DNA of 9,456 nucleotides from an uncultured Streptomyces sp. (GTDB lineage: Bacteria; Actinomycetota; Actinomycetes; Streptomycetales; Streptomycetaceae), in contig CAMLJW010000186.1 in assembly GCA_946480485.1 (NCBI GenBank), forward strand, positions 1-9,456, written 5' to 3'. The position numbers and the translations under genes are program-made. Positions 1 to 5,576 of the stretch are shown here, one piece after another. The notes under the pieces were generated by a model. The model did no database searches. It was given only the letters and a program-made list of their open reading frames with translations, and was not told the DNA's origin. Each line of letters starts with the position of its first letter. Positions within the stretch are counted from its first letter, which is position 1.

Positions 1-107
1 CAGCCGACCGTACGAGACCGGCTGGACACTCGCGGTGGTCGCGAGCACGCTCCGACGGGCCGGTCCACAGGGGGATATGTGCGCTGGTCCTCGCCGTACA
101 GAGCTGA
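1..107 (+). CDS. 3' end of a RecQ-like helicase gene (phosphoribosyltransferase-like tail), apparently frameshifted
   Basis: Only the last codons of this gene are in the window. Reading from base 2 gives YETGWTLAVVASTLRRAG with high-GC third positions up to about base 79. This looks like the PRPP-loop region of a phosphoribosyltransferase (acidic pair, three residues, T-G-x-T). Reading from base 81 in the next frame gives ALVLAVQS and then TGA at 105-107, a typical ending for that domain. Actinobacterial RecQ-type helicases are known to me with such a C-terminal domain, and recQ lies near rnhB in Streptomyces; that assignment is inference from about 30 residues. The two segments are in different frames. 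Dropping the T at 80 would join them, and adding one base after 10 would put A-D-R before YETG. The annotated end could instead be TAG at 143-145 if translation stays in the first frame. Confidence 0.45.
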   Translation, partial: ADRTRPAGHSRWSRARSDGPVHRGICALVLAVQS

Positions 108-331
108 CCATGCGTCGCCATGAAGAACGCGGGGCAGGGATATAGGAGACGCATCGATAGATAACGGTCGGTGGTCCCAATTGCTCGTTGCCGCAACCCA
201 GTTCGAGAGGAACAATCGGAGCTGCGCCCCGCGCCGGCCCATCCAGGGCCGCCCGTAAGGGCTGTGCCGCGGTGCGCCCCCCCCTGTCCGACCCCCGCCC
301 GCAGTATGGGCGCGTAGCCGAAGGGAAGACC

Positions 332-958
332 GTGACCTTCGGATTCGCTCCGCCCCCGGCATCGTCGATGTCGACGTCCGCCACTCCCACCAACCCACTG
401 GCCCGAATGCTCGAACCCGCCGAGTGGGCCGCCGCGGGGATTCCGCTGCTGCGCAATCCCCGGGAGGTCGTCAGCGGGCTGCACTCCCGGCATCGGCCCC
501 GGCCCGCGACCGCGGTCGTAGCTGTCCTCGATCCGGACGAACGGCTGAGGGCGAGCGCGTCGTTCACCCGGCGCCCGGCTCCGGCCGACGGCTGGATGTT
601 CCGCAATTCGCTGCTCGCACAGCTGCGCCGGGTCATCCCGCACGACCTGCGGCGCCGCACCCCGGTGCGCACCGCGGTACTGCTCTACTGCCGTGAGGGC
701 GACGCGCGTTGGACGGAGGAGGACGGGGCATGGATGTGGGGGCTACGGGACGCATGCACACTGCATGGGCTGCGCTGCGGGGCGTACATCACGCTGACGA
801 GTGACGGGTGGCAGGTGCTGGGCGAGGGACGCGGCGGGCGGCGTCCCCACGCGGATTCACCGCCGGAGTCCTTCGCGTCCTTCGCCGCGGCCGACACGCC
901 GCAGCCGCGCGCCGGCGGCGCCGCCTCGCAAGTCCTGCGCCGCGCGGCGGCACGCTGA
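332..958 (+). CDS. Unnamed protein resembling a RadC/JAB (MPN) domain without its metal-binding histidines
   Basis: The product is 208 residues from the GTG at 332, which has AAGGGA 6 bases upstream. ATG at 368 is an alternative, and the frame is open back to a TTG at 188. After a flexible N-terminus, residues 22-50 (ARMLEPAEWAAAGIPLLRNP) are helical. Residues 60-164 then follow the order of a RadC domain: a strand (AVVAVLDPDERL), a helix with arginines, a strand (RTAVLLYC), a loop and a helix, and a final strand pair (GAYITLTSDGWQVL). The RadC motif H-x-H-P-S-G-D-P-x-P-S-x-x-D aligns without gaps with LYCREGDARWTEED at 118-131. G, D and the last D are kept, S is T, and both histidines are replaced by L and C. 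A metalloprotease-like activity is therefore unlikely; a binding role is possible. The tail from 165 is low complexity. It lies just downstream of the RecQ-like gene and converges with the helicase-fragment gene. The fold assignment is by eye. Confidence 0.7.
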   Translation: MTFGFAPPPASSMSTSATPTNPLARMLEPAEWAAAGIPLLRNPREVVSGLHSRHRPRPATAVVAVLDPDERLRASASFTRRPAPADGWMFRNSLLAQLRRVIPHDLRRRTPVRTAVLLYCREGDARWTEEDGAWMWGLRDACTLHGLRCGAYITLTSDGWQVLGEGRGGRRPHADSPPESFASFAAADTPQPRAGGAASQVLRRAAAR

Positions 959-963
959 GCCGG

Positions 964-993
964 CGAACGTCACCGAACGCCACCGAACGCCAC
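964..993. repeat. Three tandem 10-bp repeats after the RadC-like gene
   Basis: CGAACGTCAC, CGAACGCCAC and CGAACGCCAC follow one another without spacers, beginning 6 bases after the stop codon. Only one base differs between copies. The period is about one helical turn. No protein-coding explanation is apparent because this is an intergenic gap between convergent genes. Function unknown. Confidence 0.7.
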
Positions 994-1013
994 TGTCCCA
1001 TGACCCCACGGCG

Positions 1014-1041
1014 CCCGTGCCGGCGTGTCCCCCGTGCCGGC
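1014..1041. repeat. Pair of 11-bp direct repeats
   Basis: CCCGTGCCGGC occurs at 1014-1024 and again at 1031-1041, exactly 17 bases apart, in the convergent gap and upstream of the terminator-like hairpin. It could be chance in a G+C-rich stretch. Confidence 0.5.
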
Positions 1042-1058
1042 CTCGTCGAACCGTCCAT

Positions 1059-1083
1059 GTGCCGCCTGCTCTCGCGGCGGCAC
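1059..1083. terminator. Hairpin between convergent genes, likely bidirectional terminator
   Basis: GTGCCGCC (1059-1066) pairs perfectly with GGCGGCAC (1076-1083) across a 9-base loop. It lies 100 bases after the stop of the RadC-like gene and 24 bases after the stop of the opposite-strand gene. No T-run follows on either strand, which is common for Streptomyces terminators. Its position between two convergent genes is the main support. Confidence 0.5.
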
Positions 1084-1106
1084 CCCGTCCTCCCAGGGAG
1101 ACCGGG

Positions 1107-1736
1107 TCAGACCCCCGCGCCCAGCACCAAGTTGATCGTCTGCGGGTCACCGCAGACGATCAACAGGGCACCGGCTCGGCCGAGCGCCATCGGCAGGGCT
1201 GTGGCGGCGGCAGTGTCGGGTCCACCGTTGACGGCGACGACGACCACGGGACGTGATGTGGCACGACCTGCGACGGAGGCATCGGCGTAGAAGACGTCGT
1301 CGCCCGCGTCGTGCTGTGCCCAGTACGACGCTTCGCCGAAGGACAACTCGTGCCGGGCCCACGGGTGCGGTTCACCGGTGGTGATCACCAGCACCTCGCC
1401 AGGGGCACGGCCCGACTCAAGAAGCAGGTCGACCGCTTCCTCGGCGGCGTCCAGCGCCCCCTCGGCCGAGGCCGGGATCAGCTGGATCTGCGGAGTCGAG
1501 GTAGCGGCGGGGACGGCCGGAGCGGACGGCCCCGGCTTGGCCACGGGCGTGCCGCGCGGCGTGCGTTGCGTCGGCGGCATCGTCCGGGCAGGACCCGGGC
1601 GACCAGGACGCGAAGGAGTCGAGGGACGGGGGCCGGGTACAGGGCGGGGGGTCGGCGCGTTACGGCCGCTGGCCGGAGTTACGCGGGGACCCTGGGCACT
1701 CTCGTGAATCTGAGGCTCCTCGGGAAGGAGAGGCAT
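1107..1736 (-). CDS. Unnamed protein: proline-rich N-terminus plus a C-terminal SF1-helicase-like fragment
   Basis: The product is 209 residues. Residues 1-82 are rich in P, R, T and S and look disordered. Residues 84-205 form a folded domain: a helix (AEGALDAAEEAVDLLLESG), a strand (EVLVITTGEPHPWARHELSFG), a strand (RPVVVVAVNGG) and the end block ALPMALGRAGALLIVCGDPQ at 180-199. That block resembles motif VI and the following strand of UvrD/Rep-type helicases (A-L-Y-V-A-x-T-R-A-R-x-x-L-x-V-x-G-D). The first motif VI arginine is kept (R187) and the second is G189. Walker A and B motifs are absent, so the protein cannot be an ATP-driven helicase alone. A regulatory or partner role is possible but unproven. 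The ATG at 1736 has no clear Shine-Dalgarno sequence; a leaderless message is plausible (see the site upstream). rnhB ends 67 bases upstream on the same strand, so co-transcription is also possible. Confidence 0.75.
   Translation of the reverse strand: MPLLPEEPQIHESAQGPRVTPASGRNAPTPRPVPGPRPSTPSRPGRPGPARTMPPTQRTPRGTPVAKPGPSAPAVPAATSTPQIQLIPASAEGALDAAEEAVDLLLESGRAPGEVLVITTGEPHPWARHELSFGEASYWAQHDAGDDVFYADASVAGRATSRPVVVVAVNGGPDTAAATALPMALGRAGALLIVCGDPQTINLVLGAGV
1131..1164. repeat. Perfect 15-bp inverted repeat inside the end of the SF1-like gene
   Basis: GTTGATCGTCTGCGG (1131-1145) and CCGCAGACGATCAAC (1150-1164) are exact reverse complements separated by GTCA. In the minus-strand gene the element encodes LIVCGDPQTIN, the conserved end block, 21 bases before the stop codon. 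As RNA it would form a very stable 4-base-loop stem in either direction. It may be a fortuitous product of codon choice, or may act as a terminator or 3'-end stabiliser for either convergent gene. Confidence 0.85.
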
Positions 1737-1742
1737 GGCTGA

Positions 1743-1774
1743 TTTTTATCAAACTCCGACGCGAATCGCGTCGG
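1743..1774 (-). promoter_or_regulatory. 19-bp palindrome and AT-rich block upstream of the SF1-like gene
   Basis: Positions 1756-1774 read CCGACGCGAATCGCGTCGG, a perfect 9-bp inverted repeat around a single central A. On the minus strand it is followed by GTTTGATAAAAATC, the most AT-rich stretch nearby, and then by the ATG at 1736. A -10-like GATAAA there would place the transcription start at or next to the ATG, fitting the lack of a ribosome binding site. I see no good -35, and the palindrome occupies that position, so an operator is plausible. Alternatively it is the hairpin ending the rnhB transcript (7-bp stem, 5-base loop), although the bases after it are A-rich rather than U-rich. Confidence 0.35.
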
Positions 1775-1803
1775 CGGGTGGCACATGAGTGCGATCGAAA
1801 CCG

Positions 1804-2505
1804 TCAGAAATCGAAGCCAAGCTGACCCTCGATTTCCGGAACGCTTCCGTTCGCCCAGCTGCGGACCTTCTTGAGGTGCCGCCACTGGGGCAGCGCATCA
1901 AGATACGCCCACGACAGCCGGTGGTACGGGGTGGGGCCCCGCAACTCCAACGCGGCCTTGTGCACCGGTGACGGATACCCGGCGTTGGTCGCAAAACCGA
2001 AGTCTGCATGGTCGATGCCCAGTTCGGCCATCATTTTGTCGCGCTCGACCTTGGCGATCACCGAGGCCGCCGCGACAGCCACACACCTCTGGTCACCTTT
2101 GATCACCGTTCGAACCTGCCACGGGCTGCCGAGATAGTCGTACTTCCCGTCGAGTATGACCGCGTCGGGGCGGACCGGCAGGGCGTCCAAGGCGCGTACG
2201 GCGGCGAGCCGCAGCGCGGCCGTCATCCCCAGGTCGTCGATCTCCTCCGGACAGGCGTGCCCCAGGGCGTACGACGTCACCCACTTCGTCAGTTCCTCAG
2301 CGATCTCGGTGCGCCGCTTGATGGTGAGGAGCTTGGAGTCGGTGAGGCCTTCAGGCGGGCGGCGCAGTCCCGTGACCGCCGCGCAGACGGTGACCGGGCC
2401 GGCCCACGCGCCACGCCCCACCTCGTCGACACCGGCAATGACCTTCGCTCCCGTGGTGGCGCGCAAGGAGCGCTCGACGGTGTGGGTGGGTGCTTCGTAC
2501 GGCAT
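1804..2505 (-). CDS. rnhB: Ribonuclease HII
   Basis: RNase HII cleaves the RNA strand of RNA-DNA hybrids and nicks 5' to single ribonucleotides embedded in DNA, starting ribonucleotide excision repair. It is cytoplasmic and uses Mn or Mg. The 233-residue product has the complete family signature: [16 protein letters not shown] at 23-38, DSKLL at 56-60, VILDGKYD at 116-123 and [13 protein letters not shown] at 144-156. The four catalytic acids are visible as D27, E28, D119 and D156, and the [17 protein letters not shown] segment near 166-182 is also typical. Length is normal for actinobacteria. The ATG at 2505 has AAGGG a few bases upstream. A 249-bp gap separates it from the membrane-protein gene, so it probably has its own promoter. 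NrdJ at the other end of the window supplies dNTPs, the competing substrates to the ribonucleotides this enzyme removes. Confidence 0.96.
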   Translation of the reverse strand: MPYEAPTHTVERSLRATTGAKVIAGVDEVGRGAWAGPVTVCAAVTGLRRPPEGLTDSKLLTIKRRTEIAEELTKWVTSYALGHACPEEIDDLGMTAALRLAAVRALDALPVRPDAVILDGKYDYLGSPWQVRTVIKGDQRCVAVAAASVIAKVERDKMMAELGIDHADFGFATNAGYPSPVHKAALELRGPTPYHRLSWAYLDALPQWRHLKKVRSWANGSVPEIEGQLGFDF

Positions 2506-2548
2506 GGCGCCCTTAGCGTACGCCGCCCCGGCCCCGGCCCGACACCCA

Positions 2549-2565
2549 GGTTTCCCCGGGCAACC
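2549..2565. promoter_or_regulatory. Imperfect dyad in the rnhB leader
   Basis: GGTTTCCCCGGGCAACC matches its own reverse complement at 14 of 17 positions, with the pattern GGTT-x-CCC-x-GGG-x-AACC. It ends 43 bases upstream of the rnhB start. It could be an operator or a leader hairpin; there is no independent support. Confidence 0.2.
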
Positions 2566-2754
2566 CCCGAGCGCACCGTCGGCCCCCTCATGCTCCGTTC
2601 GGCCGCAGCGGCGGAACCATCACCTGATCGATCAACTCTTCAAGGTCCTTTACGCTCCATTCAACATGCGCACGGACTTGGAGCGGTACATCATCATCAC
2701 CGGAATGGCGTCGGAGACATCCATGTTCGCGGCGTTGGGCCGCTAAGCAACTCC

Positions 2755-4584
2755 TCAGCGGTACATGTGCTCGTCGCCGAGCCGAACGCACTCACGCAAG
2801 TCCGCCTCGGCCGACAGCGGCCGGTCATCCAGAATGCTGCGGGCGCGGGCCTCGCCCCAGCTGGTGGCGAACCAGGCTTCGTCCTCCTCCAGGTCCCTCG
2901 CGATGGACTCGAGAGCGCAGGAACGAAGTGGCTCCTTGAGCTCGTCCAGGGCAGGTACGGCGTCCGCCGACAAGCCGCGCGCGTAATCGAGGTCGAACCT
3001 GCCGCTGGCCTCGTACCGTTGAACGTTGCGCTCGGCGACCAGACCGTCCGGCGACGCGAGCCCGAAGACGAGCACACCCGTGGCGGCACTGGCCAAGACA
3101 GCCCGCGGCAGCCAGCGGGCGCCCCACACGCCGGCCGCCATGATCAGCACGATGACCAGGCCGAGCCAGAGCTCCACGGCCACCACCGAGATCCTCAGTC
3201 GCGTCAGCCCATACGCCTCCACATACATGTGCATACGCCGCACCGCCGATGCCACGACAACGAGCGTGAGGACACAGAGAGTTCCCAGGACGGCACGTAC
3301 GAGCGTCCGGTCGCGCGCACCGTCTCGCGGGGCCCAGCGCAGGGCGACGACGATGACGAGCAGGGTGAGCAGCGTGACCAGGAGCAGCTGCCAGAAGCCC
3401 TGGCGCGCGTACTCGGCGTACGTCTGGCCGGTTTTCTCGAGCACGGCGTCGTATCCGCCGAACAGTACGGCGACTTGGACAGCGTTGAAGGCCGCGAAGA
3501 GCATCACGAGCACGATCAGGGGCAGCGCCCACTCGACACGGCCACGGGCCCGGCCAGGGCGTATCTCGAGGCGGTCCCACTGGACTGGCGCGGCGGCCGT
3601 GTGTGCGGCCGCGAGCGCCCCGACCAGGCCGAGCACGAACAGTACGGCGCGCCAGGGACCTCCAAAGTCAGAGGCGTCCGGCAAGAGGCCGCCGAGCAGA
3701 TCGGCGAAGGCGGCGTCGGCCCCGGCGAACAGCGCACCGAAGACCAGCAGCAGGACCGCCGCCACCGCGATCGCGCGCAACACCGGGCCCAGCGTGCCCC
3801 GGGCGCCGCCGGACCGATCACGCACGCCGCGCCAGCCCCAGGCGGGGCCGGTGAGGACGGCGGTGTAGAGACCGATCGGGCCGAACAGCACGCCGGGCCA
3901 GGTACGGCCTCCGTGCAGGGCGAGGGAACCAGCGGCCACGGCCGTGACCGTGGCGAGGAACGACGGCCAGTCGGCATCGCGCAGAGCCGGCACGGCCAAC
4001 AGGGCGAGCCCGCCGATGCCCCATACGAACGTCCATCGGCGCGGACGACGGCCGGCCGCCTGGGCGGCCCAGTACGCGGCGAGCGCGGCCGGAATCGCCA
4101 CCAACAGGAGGTTGAGGGCCAGTCCGTCGCCGAGCAGGAGCATGCTGAGTACGCCGGTGGTCAGGGCGGCCCAGAGTGTGGCCGGACGGACAGGGGCCGG
4201 GGACTCCGTCTTAAGGTCGGCGAACCACCGGGTGGACTCGGCGACCGGGTACTCCGCCTCGGGGTCGTCCTCTTCGGGGTCGTCCTCTTCGGAGCCAGCC
4301 CGGCCGGACGTGTCCTTCGGCGGCACCTTGCCGGAGTAGGACACAGGGGTGGCGTCTTCGGGTTCATCGGCGCCGGCGGAGGGCTTCCGGGGCGCGGCAG
4401 CGACGCGCCTCAAAGCGTCCGCTCCCGTGCCCCGGCCGGCATCACCTTCAGCCGTACACCCAGCAGCACCACCTCCGATGGACTGCCCACCGGCCTTTCC
4501 CTCGGCAACGGCCTTCCCATCGGCGACCGCCCCCTCGTCTGCTCCCGACCCAATCGACTCGGCCTCGGACGGCGTGTCGGACAC
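2755..4584 (-). CDS. Polytopic membrane protein of the DUF4173/DUF4153 type
   Basis: The product is 609 residues from the GTG at 4584, chosen because GGGAGGGGG lies 4 bases upstream (core GGAGG at 7 bases). Residues 1-130 are soluble and rich in G, A, E and D, with the repeat EEDDPEEDDP near 99-108. From about 135 to 511 there are roughly 11 or 12 hydrophobic segments, including 136-172, 185-224, 268-289, 311-330, 352-375, 398-416, 428-447, 464-487 and 494-511. Between two late helices lies RRMHMYVEAYGLTRLRISV (449-467), a charged and aromatic loop characteristic of the DUF4173 family; WDRLEIRPGRARGRVEW (336-352) is also typical. Residues 512-609 are soluble, acidic, and rich in W and R. The family has no established biochemical function known to me, and no catalytic motif stands out. 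A hairpin, GCGGC-N5-GCCGC, begins about 10 bases after the stop. Confidence 0.85.
   Translation of the reverse strand: MSDTPSEAESIGSGADEGAVADGKAVAEGKAGGQSIGGGAAGCTAEGDAGRGTGADALRRVAAAPRKPSAGADEPEDATPVSYSGKVPPKDTSGRAGSEEDDPEEDDPEAEYPVAESTRWFADLKTESPAPVRPATLWAALTTGVLSMLLLGDGLALNLLLVAIPAALAAYWAAQAAGRRPRRWTFVWGIGGLALLAVPALRDADWPSFLATVTAVAAGSLALHGGRTWPGVLFGPIGLYTAVLTGPAWGWRGVRDRSGGARGTLGPVLRAIAVAAVLLLVFGALFAGADAAFADLLGGLLPDASDFGGPWRAVLFVLGLVGALAAAHTAAAPVQWDRLEIRPGRARGRVEWALPLIVLVMLFAAFNAVQVAVLFGGYDAVLEKTGQTYAEYARQGFWQLLLVTLLTLLVIVVALRWAPRDGARDRTLVRAVLGTLCVLTLVVVASAVRRMHMYVEAYGLTRLRISVVAVELWLGLVIVLIMAAGVWGARWLPRAVLASAATGVLVFGLASPDGLVAERNVQRYEASGRFDLDYARGLSADAVPALDELKEPLRSCALESIARDLEEDEAWFATSWGEARARSILDDRPLSAEADLRECVRLGDEHMYR
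4261..4290. repeat. 15-bp tandem duplication within the membrane-protein gene
   Basis: GGGGTCGTCCTCTTC occurs twice in direct succession (4261-4275 and 4276-4290), encoding the duplicated acidic EEDDP block in the N-terminal cytoplasmic segment. In-frame copy-number change would be tolerated. A looser 18-bp duplication near 4492-4528 encodes the ADGKAV / AEGKAG pair in the same segment. Confidence 0.8.
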
Positions 4585-4588
4585 GGGA

Positions 4589-4597
4589 CCCCCTCCC
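4589..4597 (-). promoter_or_regulatory. Strong ribosome binding site fixing the GTG start of the membrane protein
   Basis: On the minus strand GGGAGGGGG precedes TCCC and the GTG. The Shine-Dalgarno block sits in the loop of a possible small stem formed by GGACC (4602-4606) and GGTCC (4586-4590), which might modulate initiation; that last point is speculative. Confidence 0.65.
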
Positions 4598-4814
4598 GAC
4601 CGGTCCGCACACGGCGCGCAGCACGTGGCCGCGGTGGAACCATGGGACCGGTGTCTCGTCGTTGCCGGCCCGGATGATCAACGAGCGGCGTGGCGGAAAG
4701 GGTATGCCGCGGACATCCGACGAAACGGGGCGCGTGGACTCTGTGGCAGGTCTGTGACACTGGCGGACGCTTGCGCCGGGAGGAAACGGGCCACACAGGC
4801 GCGTGCTCGCGATC

Positions 4815-5474
4815 CTACCCGGTGACTCCGTACGGTTTCGGATCACGCCAGCGGTCGAACGACCGGTCAAGCGTGTACTTGCCGTCCTCCCCGAGAACGA
4901 GCATCCGCATCTCCCCGTTCCCGGGATTCTGCAGTGATTCGAACTCCGCGACCGACCAGTGGAACCAGCGCATGCAGAACAGCCGCATGGCCAGGCCATG
5001 GGTCACCAGGAGCACGTTCGGCGGGTGGTCGGGCGCCTCGAAACTGCGGAACAGGCTCTCCAGGAAGTTGCCGACACGGTCGTACACATCGGCGCCGGAC
5101 TCCCCCTGGAGGAAACGGTAGAAGAAGTGCCCGTACGCGTCGCGGTACGCCTTCTGGAGGCGTACGTCGTCCCGGTCCTGCCAGTTTCCCCAGTCCTGCT
5201 CGCGCAGCCGCGGCTCCTCACGTATACGCACCAGTTCGGGGTCGAGATGGAAGGCGCGGAATGTCTCATGCGTACGGCGGTATGGCGACACGTAAACGCT
5301 TACACGCTCTCGGCCGAACAGCTCTCTCAGCCGCTTGCCGGTCTCCTCCGCCTGCCGCCACCCCGTTTCGGTGAGCGCCAGTGCGTGGTCGGGTTCGCTT
5401 TCGTACACGGTGTCATCGGCATTGCCCGCCGACTCGCCGTGCCGGACGAGGACGATGCGCCGTGGTCGTGCCAT
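4815..5474 (-). CDS. Histidine phosphatase family protein (phosphoglycerate mutase-like)
   Basis: This 219-residue protein belongs to the branch of the histidine phosphatase superfamily that forms a phosphohistidine intermediate. The RHG signature is VLVRHGESAGN at 8-18, with H12 as nucleophile. SPYRRTHET (63-71) supplies the usual phosphate-pocket arginine, E92 in LREQDWGNW is the likely proton donor, and VTHGLAMR (157-164) carries the second catalytic histidine H159. The order and length fit cofactor-dependent mutase-like phosphatases. The substrate cannot be read from sequence; broad-specificity phosphatase is as likely as a sugar-phosphate enzyme. Translation starts at the ATG at 5474, with AGGG 7 bases upstream. 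The gene is on its own, with 102 bp before it and 230 bp after it. The TAG stop is at 4815. Confidence 0.92.
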   Translation of the reverse strand: MARPRRIVLVRHGESAGNADDTVYESEPDHALALTETGWRQAEETGKRLRELFGRERVSVYVSPYRRTHETFRAFHLDPELVRIREEPRLREQDWGNWQDRDDVRLQKAYRDAYGHFFYRFLQGESGADVYDRVGNFLESLFRSFEAPDHPPNVLLVTHGLAMRLFCMRWFHWSVAEFESLQNPGNGEMRMLVLGEDGKYTLDRSFDRWRDPKPYGVTG

Positions 5475-5510
5475 GCCAAAACCCTAGATCGGATCGGGGC
5501 AGATCGAGCA

Positions 5511-5529
5511 CCGTACGGTCTCCATACGG
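5511..5529. promoter_or_regulatory. Two CCRTACGG octamers upstream of the phosphatase gene
   Basis: CCGTACGG (5511-5518, itself a palindrome) and CCATACGG (5522-5529) are direct repeats 11 bp apart, one helical turn. They lie 37-55 bases upstream of the phosphatase ATG in a gap of only 102 bp, where its promoter must sit if it has one. An operator is possible; no regulator can be named. Confidence 0.25.
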
Positions 5530-5576
5530 CGCAGGTCACACAAGTGCGGTTACGCGGCCGCTCAGACGCCGCCGCT

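Noticed and set aside
1..121. Minus-strand gene starting near 111 or 121 and leaving on the left
   Set aside because: Neither ATG has a ribosome binding site, and the plus-strand reading as a phosphoribosyltransferase-like tail explains the codon bias better.
235..251. Hairpin CGGCCC-ATCCA-GGGCCG as terminator of the RecQ-like gene
   Set aside because: It is short, lies over 100 bases after the likely stop, and such stems are common by chance at this G+C content.
188..331. N-terminal extension of the RadC-like protein from the TTG at 188 or a GTG at 272
   Set aside because: The extension is low-complexity, its first codons lack GC-rich third positions, and the GTG at 332 has a better ribosome binding site. 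It is not excluded.
2625..2634. TGATCGATCA palindrome as an operator
   Set aside because: It is a bare 10-bp palindrome without extension or a partner; expected by chance at this scale.
2008..4677. An 889-codon open frame on the plus strand
   Set aside because: It runs antisense to rnhB and the membrane-protein gene, lacks any recognisable domain and has the odd composition (R, G, Q, H) of an antisense frame in high-GC DNA.
5551..5558. GCGGCCGC palindrome after the YdbC-like gene
   Set aside because: An 8-bp G/C palindrome is ordinary in this genome type and does not form a convincing terminator with its neighbours.
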